A stretch of DNA of 64,000 bases from Burkholderia ubonensis (GCF_902833085.1 NZ_CADFEB010000007.1:62001-126000), one strand, 5' to 3'; counted from the first letter of the stretch, positions 1-9,552 are shown. Numbers and translations are program-made. Notes: generated by a model from the sequence alone, not told the origin.

Positions 1-40
1 GGGCCGATGCCGGCGCCCGCGGACAAGCGAAGCGAAGAAT

Positions 41-790
41 ATGGGCAAGGTATATCTGATCGGAGCCGGGCCGGGCGCGGCGGACCTCATCACGGTGCGC
101 GGCGCGCGGCTGCTCGCGCAGGCCGACGTCGTGCTGCACGACGCGCTCGTCGAGCCCGCGATGCTCGACTACGCGCCGAACGCGCGCAGGATCGCGGTCG
201 GCAAGCGCTGCGGGCAGCGCTCGACCGCGCAGCAGTTCATCAACAAGCAGATCGTCGACGCGGCGCGCGAGCATGCGTGCGTCGTGCGGCTGAAGGGCGG
301 CGATCCGATGCTGTTCGGCCGCGCGGACGAAGAGATGCGTGCGCTCGAAGCGGCGGGCATCGACTACGAGATCGTGCCGGGGATCACCGCGGCGCTGGCC
401 GGCGCGGCGACGCTGAAGCGCTCGCTGACGCTGCGCGGCGTCGCGCGCAGCGTCGCGTTCGCGACGCACAGCCGCGCGCCGGGCAGCGACGAGATTCGCG
501 AAGCTGCGCGCGCCGATTCGATCGTCTACTACATGGGCCGCGACAGCGCGCCGGGCATCGCGCAGGAACTGATCGACGCGGGCCGCGCGAGCGCGACGCC
601 GGTCGCGATCGTCGAGGCATGCAGCACCGCGCGCGAGCGCACGCTGACGCTGACGCTCGGCGAGATGGCGGCGGGCGCGGCGCAGGCGTGGCTCGATCCG
701 GCGCAGCCGAGCCTGCTGATGATCGGCGATGCGTTTGCCGAACGCGGAGCGCATGCGAAACGCGCCGGCGGGATGCGCGACGCGGCCTGA
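41..790 (+). CDS. cobA: Uroporphyrinogen-III C-methyltransferase (SUMT)
   Basis: This enzyme makes precorrin-2 from uroporphyrinogen III with two SAM-derived methyl groups, the branch point to siroheme and cobalamin. The 249-residue cytosolic protein is full length for a stand-alone SUMT. Visible family motifs are the N-terminal GAGPGAADL (8-16), RLKGGDP (83-89) and VPGIT (112-116). The ATG at 41 follows a purine-rich stretch (AGCGAAGAA) that can serve as ribosome binding site. It lacks the CysG dehydrogenase/chelatase half, so the later siroheme steps need partners, and the CbiX-like gene just downstream on the other strand is an obvious one. A role in siroheme supply for sulfite reductase is inferred from the usual Burkholderia context, which lies outside this window. 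Confidence 0.93.
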   Translation: MGKVYLIGAGPGAADLITVRGARLLAQADVVLHDALVEPAMLDYAPNARRIAVGKRCGQRSTAQQFINKQIVDAAREHACVVRLKGGDPMLFGRADEEMRALEAAGIDYEIVPGITAALAGAATLKRSLTLRGVARSVAFATHSRAPGSDEIREAARADSIVYYMGRDSAPGIAQELIDAGRASATPVAIVEACSTARERTLTLTLGEMAAGAAQAWLDPAQPSLLMIGDAFAERGAHAKRAGGMRDAA

Positions 791-816
791 GCGGAGCAGG
801 GCGTCCGAAACGAAAA

Positions 817-846
817 AGCGCTGGCCTGGTTGGCCAGCGCTTTTTT
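817..846 (+). terminator. Rho-independent terminator after cobA
   Basis: A 10-bp inverted repeat (AGCGCTGGCC at 817-826, GGCCAGCGCT at 832-841) is followed by a run of T. It also carries a run of A on its left side, so it could act in both directions between the convergent cobA and cbiX. Confidence 0.85.
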
Positions 847-876
847 CTTGTGCGGCAGGTGGGGCAGGCGCAGCGC

Positions 877-1272
877 CTACGCGCCGTCGTCCAGCTGGTC
901 GAGGCAATAGCGCGCGATCGCGTCGAGCACGCCGTCGTCCTCGCCGACCGCGGTCGCGCAGCGAATCTCGACGCCCGGATGCGCGGCGCGGCACGCATCG
1001 ACGAGCTGCGGCAGGTCGCGCCGGATGTGGCCGCCCTGGCCGAAGAACACCGGTACCACGGTGATGCGCGTGCAGCCGGCCGCGGCTTGCGCGGCGACCG
1101 CGGTGTCGAGCGACGGCGTCATCAGCTCGAGAAACGCGAGCGATACGGGCGAAGCGGAAGAAGCGGGCGCGCCGCGCGCGGCGCGCAGCCGTGCGGCGAG
1201 CCGCTCGAACGGCTCCGCCCAGCGCGGATCGCGGGCGCCGTGAGCGAACAGGACGATGCCGTGCGAATCCAT
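877..1272 (-). CDS. cbiX: CbiX-family sirohydrochlorin chelatase (short form)
   Basis: A 131-residue single-domain chelatase of the CbiX family, expected to insert cobalt or iron into sirohydrochlorin. The start is set at the ATG at 1272 (MDSHGIVLFAHGARD); the open frame runs further upstream only as an antisense shadow of lptG. The N-terminal HGAR (11-14) and the GGH motif (His82, after VVPVFFGQG) supply the two metal-binding histidines of this family. Short CbiX proteins work as homodimers, equivalent to half of a full chelatase. It converges on cobA and follows lptG by 26 bases, so it may be the last gene of the lptF-lptG transcript. The metal preference (Co or Fe) cannot be read from the sequence. 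Confidence 0.85.
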   Translation of the reverse strand: MDSHGIVLFAHGARDPRWAEPFERLAARLRAARGAPASSASPVSLAFLELMTPSLDTAVAAQAAAGCTRITVVPVFFGQGGHIRRDLPQLVDACRAAHPGVEIRCATAVGEDDGVLDAIARYCLDQLDDGA

Positions 1273-1298
1273 GTCGAACTCCGTCGCGAGGCCGGCGC

Positions 1299-2447
1299 TC
1301 AGTGCCGGTCGACCCATTTGAGCGCGAACAGGCCGAGCCCCAGGTAGAGCAGGCCGGGGAGCGCCGCCGTCAGCGGCGCGGGCCATGTATTCAGCGTGCC
1401 CATGTGCGAGAACAGCGTATTGAGCAGCTGGAAGCTCATGCCGAGCATGATGCCGCCGAACACCTTCACGCCGACCACGCCCGCGCGCGTATGCAGGTAC
1501 GCGAACGGCAGCGACAGCACCAGCATCACGAACACCGCGAACGGATACAGCAGCTTGCGCCACAGCGCGATGTCATAGCGCTGCGTGTCCTGCTGGTTCT
1601 CCTTCAGGTGCTGGATGTAGCGGAACAGGTTGATCAGCGACATCCGTTCCGGCGACACGAGCAGCACCGACAGGATCTGCGGCGTCAGGTCCGAGCGCAG
1701 CCGGAACTCGGGCAGCGTGACCTGCTGCGACCGGTACACGGGGTTCAGCGCGTCGGCGGGCTGGCCGCTGATCGGCTTGATCGGCGTGAGCTCGGTCTCG
1801 GTGACGCCCGTCAGCAGCCAGTGGCCGGGCGCCTCGTAGCGGCCCGTCTGCGCGATGCGCACGTTCTGCAGCTGGAATTTCGAATCGAATTCGTAGATCC
1901 GCACGTTGCTGATCGTCGAATCCGGCGACAGGCTGCCGACGTTGACGAAGCGCGTGACCTGCTCGCCGTTGTCGCGCGCGGCGAGCGTGTCCTTCACCCA
2001 CACGCCGGACTGGAAGTTCGACGACACCGACGCGCCGAGCGCCTGCAGCCGCACGCGCTCGGACAGCTGGTCGGCGTAGGGGCCGACGAATTCGCCGATC
2101 AGGTAGGTGACGATCACGAGCGGCACGCCGATCTTCAGCAGCGAGCGCAACGCCTGGTTGGTCGCGAGGCCCGACACGCGGAAGATCGTGAATTCCGAGT
2201 TCGCGGCCATCTGCGCGAACACGTAGATCGCGCTGATCAGCGCGGCGACCGGAATGATCTCGTAGAAGCGCGACGGCGTCTGCAGCGCGACGCGCAGCAC
2301 CGCGTAGCCGAACTTGTAGTTGCCGTGCCCGACCGAGTTCAGCTCGTTGATCAGGTCGAAGAAGAAGAACAGGCCCGAGAACGCGAACAGGATGAAGACG
2401 AACGTGACGTAGATCTGCCGCGCGAAGTACTTTTCAAAGAGCCGCAT
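1299..2447 (-). CDS. lptG: LPS export ABC transporter permease LptG
   Basis: A YjgQ-family permease of 382 residues, the expected length for LptG. With LptF and the ATPase LptB it extracts lipopolysaccharide from the inner membrane and passes it to LptC. Three N-terminal membrane segments (about 12-32, 58-80 and 100-122) are followed by a periplasmic beta-jellyroll and three C-terminal membrane segments. The N-terminus MRLFEKYFARQIY is typical of the family. It lies 3 bases after the lptF stop codon in the same direction, implying one transcript and coupled translation. No lptB or lptC is present nearby; in beta-proteobacteria these sit elsewhere. Confidence 0.94.
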   Translation of the reverse strand: MRLFEKYFARQIYVTFVFILFAFSGLFFFFDLINELNSVGHGNYKFGYAVLRVALQTPSRFYEIIPVAALISAIYVFAQMAANSEFTIFRVSGLATNQALRSLLKIGVPLVIVTYLIGEFVGPYADQLSERVRLQALGASVSSNFQSGVWVKDTLAARDNGEQVTRFVNVGSLSPDSTISNVRIYEFDSKFQLQNVRIAQTGRYEAPGHWLLTGVTETELTPIKPISGQPADALNPVYRSQQVTLPEFRLRSDLTPQILSVLLVSPERMSLINLFRYIQHLKENQQDTQRYDIALWRKLLYPFAVFVMLVLSLPFAYLHTRAGVVGVKVFGGIMLGMSFQLLNTLFSHMGTLNTWPAPLTAALPGLLYLGLGLFALKWVDRH

Positions 2448-2450
2448 CGA

Positions 2451-3548
2451 TCATGCTCCCGTCGAGCGGCTGAACAGCGCGCGTGTGAACAGCGGGCGGT
2501 TGCGCACGCGCAGCCAGAAGATGAAGCCGACGATCGCCGCGACGACCACGTGCAGGCCGACGAGGCCGACGCCGAACGACAGCTTGCCCTGCTCGATCTG
2601 CGCCTGCACGACGTTCAGCAGGTTCGAGTAGGTCAGGTAGATCAGCACGGCCATCACGAGGTTGATCGTGCGGCTGCGGCGCGGGTTCTGGTACGCGAGC
2701 GGGATGCCGAGCACCATCAGGTTGATCGCGATCAGCGGCAGCCCCGCGCGCCAGGCGAATTCCGCGAGCTTTTCGCGCGTCGGGTCGCGCAGCAGCTCGG
2801 GCGTCGGCGTGCTGTTGGTCGTCTGCACGTTGACGACCGGCTTGCTCGTGATCTTCACGCCGTAGCGCTCGAACTCCATGATCTTGAAGTTCGGCTGGCC
2901 GGGCGAGCCGTCGTAGCGGCGGCCGTCCTCGAGCACGACGAAGCGGTCGCCGTCCTTCGTGGTCTCGGTGTGGCCCGTCTGCGATACGACGACGTTGACC
3001 TTGCCGTTCTCGGTCGACGTGACGAACACGTTCTGCACCTTGCTCTGGTCCGGCGCCATCTTCTCGATGAAGAACACGCGGTGGCTCGCCGCCGATTCGC
3101 GGAACTGGCCGGGCGCGAGCAGCGAGATCTCGTCGCGCTGCTGGAAGCGCGCCTTGATCATCTTGCTCTGCTGATTCGACCACGGCCAGCCGACGAACGC
3201 GAAGAACGCGATCAGCAGGATGATTGGCGTCGCGAACACGCCGATCGGCTTGATGAGGCGGGTCAGGCTCACGCCGGACGCGAGCCAGACGACCATTTCG
3301 GAGTCCCGGTACCACCGGGTCAGCACGAACAGGATCGACACGAACAGCGTGACGACGAGCATCACGGCGAGGTAGCCGATCACGGTCAGGCCGATCAGCA
3401 CGAGCACGTCCTTCGGATCGATTTCGCCGGACGCGGCGTAGCCGACGATGCGGATCATCATCGTCGTGAGCATGATCGTGAGCAGCACCATGAACACGGC
3501 GCCAGCCGTATACGCAAGCTCGCGCTGGAGGGAGCGTTCGAAGATCAT
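2451..3548 (-). CDS. lptF: LPS export ABC transporter permease LptF
   Basis: A YjgP-family permease of 365 residues, partner of LptG in the LptBFG extractor. The start is the ATG at 3548 (MIFERSLQREL), which matches the usual LptF N-terminus; 39 further in-frame codons upstream fall in the divergent promoter region and are not protein-like. The protein has the same plan as LptG: about three membrane spans, a periplasmic jellyroll (roughly residues 110-270) and three more spans. It is the first gene of the lptF-lptG unit and is transcribed away from pepA, with 122 bases between the two starts. This divergent pepA/lptFG order is common in proteobacteria. Confidence 0.94.
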   Translation of the reverse strand: MIFERSLQRELAYTAGAVFMVLLTIMLTTMMIRIVGYAASGEIDPKDVLVLIGLTVIGYLAVMLVVTLFVSILFVLTRWYRDSEMVVWLASGVSLTRLIKPIGVFATPIILLIAFFAFVGWPWSNQQSKMIKARFQQRDEISLLAPGQFRESAASHRVFFIEKMAPDQSKVQNVFVTSTENGKVNVVVSQTGHTETTKDGDRFVVLEDGRRYDGSPGQPNFKIMEFERYGVKITSKPVVNVQTTNSTPTPELLRDPTREKLAEFAWRAGLPLIAINLMVLGIPLAYQNPRRSRTINLVMAVLIYLTYSNLLNVVQAQIEQGKLSFGVGLVGLHVVVAAIVGFIFWLRVRNRPLFTRALFSRSTGA

Positions 3549-3670
3549 TCTTGAAGAGAAGAGGGCGGGAAGCTGCGCACGCGTGGGCAGGCGCTCGCGC
3601 CGCCACGGGAAAAATAGCGGATAATTGCGGCTTTCATCCTTAGCCCAGATTTTATCCGAGGACAAGCGCG

Positions 3671-5182
3671 ATGGACTTTAGCATAAAAGGCTGTGATTGG
3701 AGCAAAGGTGAGTCGAAGGGGTTCCTGACCGGCAAGTCGGACTGCATCGTGCTCGGCATCTTCGAGGCGCAGACGCTGTCGGGCGCCGCGCTCGACATCG
3801 ATACGGCCACCAAGGGGCTGATCTCGCGCGTCGTGAAGGCCGGCGACATGGACGGCAAGCGCGGCAAGACGCTGATCCTGCACGAAGTGCAGGGCATCGG
3901 CGCATCGCGCGTGCTGCTGGTCGGCCTCGGCAAGCAGGATGCTTTCAATCAGAAAGCCTATAACGACGCGGTCACCGCCGCATGGCGCGCGCTGCTCGCG
4001 ACCAAGGTCGTTCAGGTCACCTTCACGCTGGCCCAGCTGCCGGTCGACGAGCGCGGTTCCGACTGGGGCGTGCGTGCGGCGATTCTCGCGCTGCGCAACG
4101 AAACGTATCGCTTCACGCAACTGAAGAGCAAGCCGGAACCGGCGTCGCATGCGCTCAAGCGCATCGTGTTCAGCGTCGATCCGGCCGACGAGAAGGCCGC
4201 GAAGGTCGCGGTCAAGCAGGCCGTCGCGCTCGCGAACGGGATGGATCTGACCCGCGATCTCGGCAACCTGCCGGGCAACGTCTGCACGCCGACCTATCTC
4301 GCGAACACCGCGAAGCAGCTCGCGAAGGACTGGGGCCTGAAGGCCGAGGTGCTCGGGCTCAAGCAGGTTCAGGCGCTCAAGATGGGCTCGTTCCTGTCGG
4401 TCGCGCGCGCATCGGTCGAGCCGGCGCAGTTCATCGTGCTGCACTACCAGGGCGCCGCGGCGAAGGCCAAGCCGGTCGTGCTGGTCGGCAAGGGCATCAC
4501 GTTCGACACGGGCGGCATCTCGCTGAAGCCGGGCGACGGCATGGACGAGATGAAGTACGACATGTGCGGCGCGGGCTCGGTGCTCGGCACGATCCGCGCG
4601 GTCGCGGAGATGGGCCTGAAGATCAACGTCGTCGCGATCGTCCCGACCTGCGAGAACATGCCGGGCGGCAATGCGACCAAGCCGGGCGACATCGTCACCA
4701 GCATGAAGGGGCTGACGATCGAGGTGCTGAACACCGACGCCGAGGGTCGCCTGATCCTGTGCGACGCGCTGACCTACGCGGAGCGCTTCAAGCCGGCTGC
4801 GGTGATCGACGTCGCGACGCTGACGGGCGCCTGCGTGATCGCGCTCGGCGGTCACAACAGCGGCCTGTTCTCGAAGGACGACGCGCTCGCGGGCGAGCTG
4901 CTCGACGCGTCGCGCGAGGCGAACGATCCGGCATGGCGCATGCCGCTCGACGACGAATACCAGGACCAGCTGAAGTCGAACTTCGCGGATCTCGCGAACA
5001 TCGGCGGGCGTCCGGCCGGCGCCGTGACGGCCGCGTGCTTCCTGTCGCGCTTCACCGACAGCTACCCGTGGGCGCACCTCGACATCGCGGGCACCGCGTG
5101 GAAGAGCGGCGCGGCGAAGGGCGCGACCGGCCGTCCGGTGCCGCTGCTCGCGCAATTCCTGATCGACCGCGCCGGCCAGTGA
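3671..5182 (+). CDS. pepA: Leucyl aminopeptidase PepA (M17)
   Basis: A cytosolic two-metal M17 aminopeptidase that removes N-terminal residues from peptides; in enterobacteria the homologue also binds DNA in XerCD recombination and carAB control. It has 503 residues, the normal length. The C-terminal catalytic domain shows [12 protein letters not shown] (metal and active-site Lys/Asp), MKYDMCGAG and the signature NTDAEGRL (354-361). The N-terminal domain (1 to about 170) is the usual poorly conserved macro-like fold. The ATG at 3671 follows GAGGACAAG. holC starts 34 bases downstream, so pepA-holC is likely an operon, an order shared by many proteobacteria. Whether this copy binds DNA cannot be seen. 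Confidence 0.95.
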   Translation: MDFSIKGCDWSKGESKGFLTGKSDCIVLGIFEAQTLSGAALDIDTATKGLISRVVKAGDMDGKRGKTLILHEVQGIGASRVLLVGLGKQDAFNQKAYNDAVTAAWRALLATKVVQVTFTLAQLPVDERGSDWGVRAAILALRNETYRFTQLKSKPEPASHALKRIVFSVDPADEKAAKVAVKQAVALANGMDLTRDLGNLPGNVCTPTYLANTAKQLAKDWGLKAEVLGLKQVQALKMGSFLSVARASVEPAQFIVLHYQGAAAKAKPVVLVGKGITFDTGGISLKPGDGMDEMKYDMCGAGSVLGTIRAVAEMGLKINVVAIVPTCENMPGGNATKPGDIVTSMKGLTIEVLNTDAEGRLILCDALTYAERFKPAAVIDVATLTGACVIALGGHNSGLFSKDDALAGELLDASREANDPAWRMPLDDEYQDQLKSNFADLANIGGRPAGAVTAACFLSRFTDSYPWAHLDIAGTAWKSGAAKGATGRPVPLLAQFLIDRAGQ

Positions 5183-5216
5183 TGGCAGAGTGGTCGACAA
5201 TGCGGGCGGTCGGGTG

Positions 5217-5633
5217 ATGACGCGGATCGATTTCCACACGAACGTCGGCGATTCGCTCGCTTACGCGTGCCGGCTGCTGCGCAAGGCCTACCAGGCCGGG
5301 CAGCCGGTCGTCGTGCTCGCGGAACCCGCGCGCTTGCGCGCGCTCGACGAGCGGCTCTGGACGTTCTCGCCGCTCGATTTCATCCCGCATTGCGGGATCG
5401 ACAGCCGGCACGCGGCCGACACGCCGATCGTGCTGACCGCCGAGCTCGACAAGGCGCCGCATCATCAGGTGCTGCTGAATCTCGGCGCGGCGGTGCCCGC
5501 GCAGTTCGCGCGCTTCGAGCGGCTGCTCGAGGTGGTCGGCAACGAGCCGCCCGAACTGGCCGCGGGCCGCGAGCGCTACCGCTTCTATCGAGATCGCGGT
5601 TATGCGCTGAACAACTACAAGCAGGGCAGCTAG
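5217..5633 (+). CDS. holC: DNA polymerase III chi subunit
   Basis: HolC (chi) bridges the clamp-loader complex, through psi, to single-strand binding protein during replication. The product has 138 residues and matches the family throughout, for example MTRIDFHTNV at the start and FIPHCGID in the middle. The ATG at 5217 is chosen over an upstream in-frame GTG-like start because the family begins with M-T-R/K-I-D-F. It lies 34 bases after pepA and is followed after 20 bases by the DUF2486 gene, so the three genes probably form one transcript. No psi gene (holD) is visible here, as is usual outside enterobacteria. Confidence 0.92.
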   Translation: MTRIDFHTNVGDSLAYACRLLRKAYQAGQPVVVLAEPARLRALDERLWTFSPLDFIPHCGIDSRHAADTPIVLTAELDKAPHHQVLLNLGAAVPAQFARFERLLEVVGNEPPELAAGRERYRFYRDRGYALNNYKQGS

Positions 5634-5653
5634 CCAGTCGACGGAGTATCACC

Positions 5654-6253
5654 GTGGGACAAGCCGAAACCTCCTCCATCCCGATGCTGACGGACGTGCT
5701 GGTGCCGGGCCATCCGGCGCCCGCGCGCCGGCCTGAGGCCGGGTTGCCGCAGGACGACGCGGCGATTCCGGTGCTTACCGACGTGATCGCGCCGGGCAAT
5801 CCGGCCACGGCGGCGCCGGAGGCTGCGGCGCAGACGGTGCCGGCGCCCGAAGCAGCCGCGCCTGCCGACATCGAAGCCGACCCCGCGACGGTCGTGGTCC
5901 AGCCGGTGCCGACGCCGGAGGTGCCGGTCGTCGAGCTGGCGCCGGTCCCGCGGGCGGACGCGCCCGAGATGGCCACGCAGGGTGCCGCGACCGCGGCCGC
6001 GGCAGCGTTGACGCCGGAAGACGCGCAGCACATCGCCGAGCGGCTGCGCGATCGTCTGATGAATTACCTGACCGGGGAAGGGCGGGAGGCGATCGAGGCG
6101 CGCTGCCGCGACGCGCTGCAAGGCCATACGGCGTGGCTCGTCAGCCAGATCACGCGCGAAGTGGCGCTGGCGCTCGAGACCGAAGTGATGGATTGGGTGC
6201 GGGACGCGGTCGACGACGAGATCGCGCGCCGCCGCACCGGACGTTCGGGCTGA
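5654..6253 (+). CDS. DUF2486 family protein
   Basis: A 199-residue protein that I place in DUF2486, a Burkholderiales family usually found beside holC. The start is a GTG at 5654 with GGAG 8 bases upstream; an internal ATG at 5684 is an alternative. The N-terminal two thirds is Pro/Ala/Val-rich and probably disordered, with a repeated motif (IPMLTDVLVPG, then IPVLTDVIAPG). The C-terminal 75 residues form a predicted helical domain rich in charged residues (HIAERLRDRLMNYL to MDWVRDAVDDEIARRR). No catalytic motif, signal peptide or membrane span is seen. The function is unknown; the place in the pepA-holC operon only hints at a link with replication or the cell envelope. Confidence 0.75.
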   Translation: MGQAETSSIPMLTDVLVPGHPAPARRPEAGLPQDDAAIPVLTDVIAPGNPATAAPEAAAQTVPAPEAAAPADIEADPATVVVQPVPTPEVPVVELAPVPRADAPEMATQGAATAAAAALTPEDAQHIAERLRDRLMNYLTGEGREAIEARCRDALQGHTAWLVSQITREVALALETEVMDWVRDAVDDEIARRRTGRSG

Positions 6254-6267
6254 CCGGGCCGGCCGCC

Positions 6268-6591
6268 TTATCTGAGCGACATCACCCAGTTCGCGAGGGC
6301 GTGCGCTTCGGCGCCCGTCAGCTGGGTATTGGCGGGCATCGGTACGCTGCCCCACACGCCGACGCTGCCCTTCACGATCGTCTGCGCGAGGTAGTCGCTC
6401 GCGTCGCTGCGCGGCGCGTACTTGCCCGCGATATCGTGGAATGACGGGCCCATCAGTGGTTTGCTGACCGCATGACAGGCCATGCAGTTCTTGCGCTGCG
6501 CGAGCGCGAGGCCGTCCGCCTCGGCGGCGTGCGCGGCCGTGCCGCCGAGCAGCAGGGCCAGGAGCGTCGCGCGCAATATCATCTGTTTCAT
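6268..6591 (-). CDS. Small periplasmic cytochrome c (class I)
   Basis: A 107-residue c-type cytochrome with a cleavable signal peptide (MKQMILRATLLALLLGGTAAHA, cut near residue 22). It has one haem-binding CMACH motif and a downstream Met in VPMPANTQL that fits the sixth haem ligand, as in cytochromes c551/c552. It probably carries electrons in the periplasm to or from a terminal oxidase or dehydrogenase; the partner is not encoded nearby. The ATG at 6591 is the first start that gives a signal peptide. It stands alone, converging on the DUF2486 gene with only 14 bases between stops and no visible terminator, and ilvD ends just upstream of it. Confidence 0.9.
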   Translation of the reverse strand: MKQMILRATLLALLLGGTAAHAAEADGLALAQRKNCMACHAVSKPLMGPSFHDIAGKYAPRSDASDYLAQTIVKGSVGVWGSVPMPANTQLTGAEAHALANWVMSLR

Positions 6592-6638
6592 GCCGTTCTC
6601 CGCCAGCAGGCACCGCCGGCTTGACTCCCGGGCATTAT

Positions 6639-6677
6639 AAAAGCAAAGGGAGCGCGAGTTTTTCGCGCCCCCTTTGC
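6639..6677 (-). terminator. Rho-independent terminator after ilvD
   Basis: Read on the minus strand, GCAAAGGG...CCCTTTGC arms enclose an inner GCGCGA/TCGCGC stem, followed by TTTTATAA. It lies 41 bases past the ilvD stop and separates ilvD from the cytochrome c gene. Confidence 0.8.
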
Positions 6678-6717
6678 GTGCGATCAATCAGGGGCCGCAT
6701 CGCGGCCCGGCCGGGCG

Positions 6718-8391
6718 TCAGCCGGTGACGGCGCCCTGGTTCGCCGGGCGGGCGAGCGCGGCGAACTTGGCGAGCACGCCGCGCGTATAGCGCGGCGCCG
6801 GCTGCTTCCACGCGGCGCGGCGGCGCGCCAGTTCGGCGTCGTCGACGTTCAATTGCAGCAGCAGCTTGTGCGCGTCGATCGTGATCGAATCGCCTTCCTG
6901 CACGAGCGCGATCGTGCCGCCGACGAACGCTTCCGGCGCGACGTGGCCGACCACCATCCCCCAGGTGCCGCCCGAGAAGCGGCCGTCGGTGATGAAGCCG
7001 ACCGACTCGCCGAGGCCCTTGCCGATGATCGCCGAGGTCGGCGCGAGCATCTCCGGCATCCCCGGGCCGCCCTGCGGGCCGAGGTAGCGCAGCACGAGGA
7101 TGTCGCCCGCGCGAATCCGGTCGCCGAGGATCGCTTCCAGCGCGCTCTGCTCGTCGTCGAACACGCGCGCCGGGCCCGTGATGACCGGGTTCTTCAGGCC
7201 GGAGATCTTCGCGACCGCGCCGTCTTCCGCGAGGTTGCCCTTCAGGATCGCGAGGTGCCCCTCCTTGTATAGCGCCTGCTCGATCGGGAAGATCACCTTC
7301 TGGTCCGCGCGCGGCGCGCTCGACACGTCCTTCAGCTCGTCGGCGAGCGTGCGGCCCGTGATCGTCATGCAGTCGCCGTGCAGCAGGCCGGCGTCGAGCA
7401 GGATCTTCAGCACCTGCGGAATGCCGCCGGCCTGGTGCAGGTCGGTCGCGACGTACTGGCCCGACGGCTTCAGGTCGCAGATCACCGGCACGCGCTTGCG
7501 AATGCGCTCGAAATCGTCGATCGTCCAGTCGACCTCGGCCGCGTGCGCGATCGCCAGATAGTGCAGCACCGCGTTGGTCGAGCCGCCGGTCGCCATGATC
7601 AGCGACACCGCGTTCTCGATCGACTGCTTCGTGATGATGTCGCGCGGCTTCAGATCCTGCTTGACCGCCTCGACCAGCACGCGCGCCGATTCGGCCGCGG
7701 AGTCGACCTTTTCCTGGTCCGGGTTCGCCATCGTCGACGAATACAGCAGCGACATGCCGAGCGCCTCGAATGACGAGCTCATCGTGTTCGCGGTGTACAT
7801 GCCGCCGCACGAGCCCGTCGTCGGACACGCGTTCTGCTCGACCCCTTCGAAATCCTCCTGCGACATCCGGCCCGCGGTGAACTCGCCGACCGCCTCGAAC
7901 GACGACACGATCGTCAGGTCGCGGCCCTTCCAGTGGCCCGGGCGGATCGTGCCGCCGTACACGTAGATGCCCGGCACGTTCAGGCGCGCGAGCGCGATCA
8001 TCCCGCCCGGCATGTTCTTGTCGCAGCCGCCGACGACGACCACGCCGTCCATCCACTGGCCCTGCGCGCAGGTCTCGATGCAGTCGGCGATCACTTCGCG
8101 CGACACGAGCGAGTACTTCATCCCCTCGGTGCCCATCGACATGCCGTCCGAGATCGTCGGCGTGCCGAAGATCTGCGGATTCGCGCCGGCGTCCTTCACG
8201 GCCGCGACCGCCGCGTCCGACAGGCGCTGCAGGCCCGCGTTGCACGGCGTGATCGTCGAATGGCCGTTGGCGATGCCGATCATCGGCTTGTCGAAATCTT
8301 CCTTCCGGTAGCCGAGCGCGTAATACATCGAGCGGTTCGGCGAACGGGCCACGCCCTGCGTGATGTTCTTCGAGCGGCGGTTGTATGACAT
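6718..8391 (-). CDS. ilvD: Dihydroxy-acid dehydratase
   Basis: IlvD dehydrates 2,3-dihydroxy acids to 2-keto acids in valine, isoleucine, leucine and pantothenate synthesis. The 557-residue product has three Fe-S cysteines: Cys50 (TPCNAG), Cys123 ([10 protein letters not shown]) and Cys195 (in [11 protein letters not shown]). This spacing is that of the [2Fe-2S] type. The ATG at 8391 ([13 protein letters not shown]) is preferred over an upstream in-frame ATG at 8448 because the family starts here; the weak purine stretch GGAGTCCCCC precedes it. It is divergent from a LysR-type gene 148 bases away, which may regulate it. It also links to the panC/panD genes near 26-27 kb through the shared precursor ketoisovalerate. 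Confidence 0.96.
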   Translation of the reverse strand: MSYNRRSKNITQGVARSPNRSMYYALGYRKEDFDKPMIGIANGHSTITPCNAGLQRLSDAAVAAVKDAGANPQIFGTPTISDGMSMGTEGMKYSLVSREVIADCIETCAQGQWMDGVVVVGGCDKNMPGGMIALARLNVPGIYVYGGTIRPGHWKGRDLTIVSSFEAVGEFTAGRMSQEDFEGVEQNACPTTGSCGGMYTANTMSSSFEALGMSLLYSSTMANPDQEKVDSAAESARVLVEAVKQDLKPRDIITKQSIENAVSLIMATGGSTNAVLHYLAIAHAAEVDWTIDDFERIRKRVPVICDLKPSGQYVATDLHQAGGIPQVLKILLDAGLLHGDCMTITGRTLADELKDVSSAPRADQKVIFPIEQALYKEGHLAILKGNLAEDGAVAKISGLKNPVITGPARVFDDEQSALEAILGDRIRAGDILVLRYLGPQGGPGMPEMLAPTSAIIGKGLGESVGFITDGRFSGGTWGMVVGHVAPEAFVGGTIALVQEGDSITIDAHKLLLQLNVDDAELARRRAAWKQPAPRYTRGVLAKFAALARPANQGAVTG

Positions 8392-8539
8392 GGGGGACTC
8401 CATCCTCGTTGGTGGGGGCATCGGCAGGTGCGTCCGGAGGCGGCGCATCGACTCGGCTGAGCCAAGAATGCAATGTCCGTTTGGGCGTGTCCAATATATT
8501 ATTCATCGCCTATTAGGTCGATTTTCATATGACTGACCG

Positions 8540-9463
8540 ATGCCTGATGTGACCCCCGATCTGCGCCAATGGCGCTATTTCGTGACCGTAGCCGAGGAAC
8601 GCCATTTCGGCCGCGCGGCGGCGCGCCTGTCGATGACGCAGCCGCCGCTGTCGCAGGCGATCCGCGCGCTCGAGGACCTGCTCGGCGTCGCGCTGTTCGT
8701 GCGCACCAAGCGCTCGGTCGCGCTGACCGCGGTCGGCGCGGCGCTGCTGCCGGACGTGCGCAAGCTGCTGGCGGCGGCCGACGCGCTGCCGCCGCGCGCG
8801 CAGAGCCTCGCGCGCGGCGAGACCGGTTCGCTCGCGCTCGCGTTCGTGTCGACCGCCGACTACGGGCTCTTGCCGTCGCTGCTGCGCGCGTTCGGCGCGC
8901 GCTATCCGCAGGTGCGGCTGCAGCTCGAGGAGGCGACCAGCGACGTGCAGATCGAGGAGCTTGCCGCCGGCCGGATCGACGCCGGGCTGATCATTCCGCC
9001 GGTGCCGCCGCGTCATGCGGCCGAGCTGTCGTACCTGCCGGTCGTGCGCGAGCCGCTCGTGCTGGCGATGCCGGCCGCCGCAGCGCCGGCCGACGCATCC
9101 GAGAATGCGCCGGTGCGGCTCGCCGACGTCGCCGCGCTGCCGCTCGTGATCTTTCCGCGCCGTTTGGCGCCCGGCTTTTATGACATCATTACGGGCTGCT
9201 ACGGCGCGGCGGGGGCGACCCCGCGCATCGGCCAGGAAGCGATCCAGATGCAGACGATCGTGAGCCTCGTGTCGGCCGGCATGGGCGTCGCACTGGTGCC
9301 GCAATCGCTGCGTAACCTGCGGCGCACCGGCGTGGTCTACCGGCCGCTCGCGGACGGCGCGCCCGTCGTCGAGACGGGCCTCGTGTGGCGCACCGGCGAC
9401 GTCAGCCCCGTGCTCGCCGGCTTCATCGACATCGTGCGCGCGCAGGCGTTCGTGCGCGCATGA
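8540..9463 (+). CDS. LysR-type transcriptional regulator
   Basis: A 307-residue LysR-family regulator. The N-terminal winged helix-turn-helix (about 8-66) contains the signature AAARLSMTQPPLSQAIRALEDLLGV in which ARLSMTQPPLSQ is the recognition helix region. Residues from about 95 form the periplasmic-binding-like effector domain (SLALAFVSTADYGLLPSLL...). The domain resembles the CatM/BenM branch in general shape, but the effector cannot be inferred. It is transcribed divergently from ilvD, the usual arrangement for a LysR regulator and its target, so control of ilvD and of itself is a reasonable inference. The ATG at 8540 has no strong ribosome binding site (ATGACTGACCG precedes it). Confidence 0.9.
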   Translation: MPDVTPDLRQWRYFVTVAEERHFGRAAARLSMTQPPLSQAIRALEDLLGVALFVRTKRSVALTAVGAALLPDVRKLLAAADALPPRAQSLARGETGSLALAFVSTADYGLLPSLLRAFGARYPQVRLQLEEATSDVQIEELAAGRIDAGLIIPPVPPRHAAELSYLPVVREPLVLAMPAAAAPADASENAPVRLADVAALPLVIFPRRLAPGFYDIITGCYGAAGATPRIGQEAIQMQTIVSLVSAGMGVALVPQSLRNLRRTGVVYRPLADGAPVVETGLVWRTGDVSPVLAGFIDIVRAQAFVRA

Positions 9464-9552
9464 CGCGAACGATGGCGCGCCGGCGCCGTCCAATGCGCGA
9501 CGCGACGCAGGTGTGCGCGCCGCGCCGAATTCGAAAACTTCACCGCTAACCC

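Noticed and set aside
3-59. Open frame reading through the left edge and stopping at 57-59, possibly the tail of an upstream gene overlapping cobA
   Set aside because: Only about 18 codons are visible, with no recognisable motif, and high GC leaves such frames open by chance.
1191-3554. Very long open frame on the plus strand across lptG and lptF
   Set aside because: It is antisense to two well-recognised permease genes and its product is Arg/His/Asp-rich without any fold, typical of a high-GC shadow.
8505-8530. Small palindrome CCTATTAGG and AT stretch between ilvD and the LysR gene as a LysR operator
   Set aside because: The T-N11-A pattern is too loose to call and no second half-site is evident; it remains only a plausible control region.
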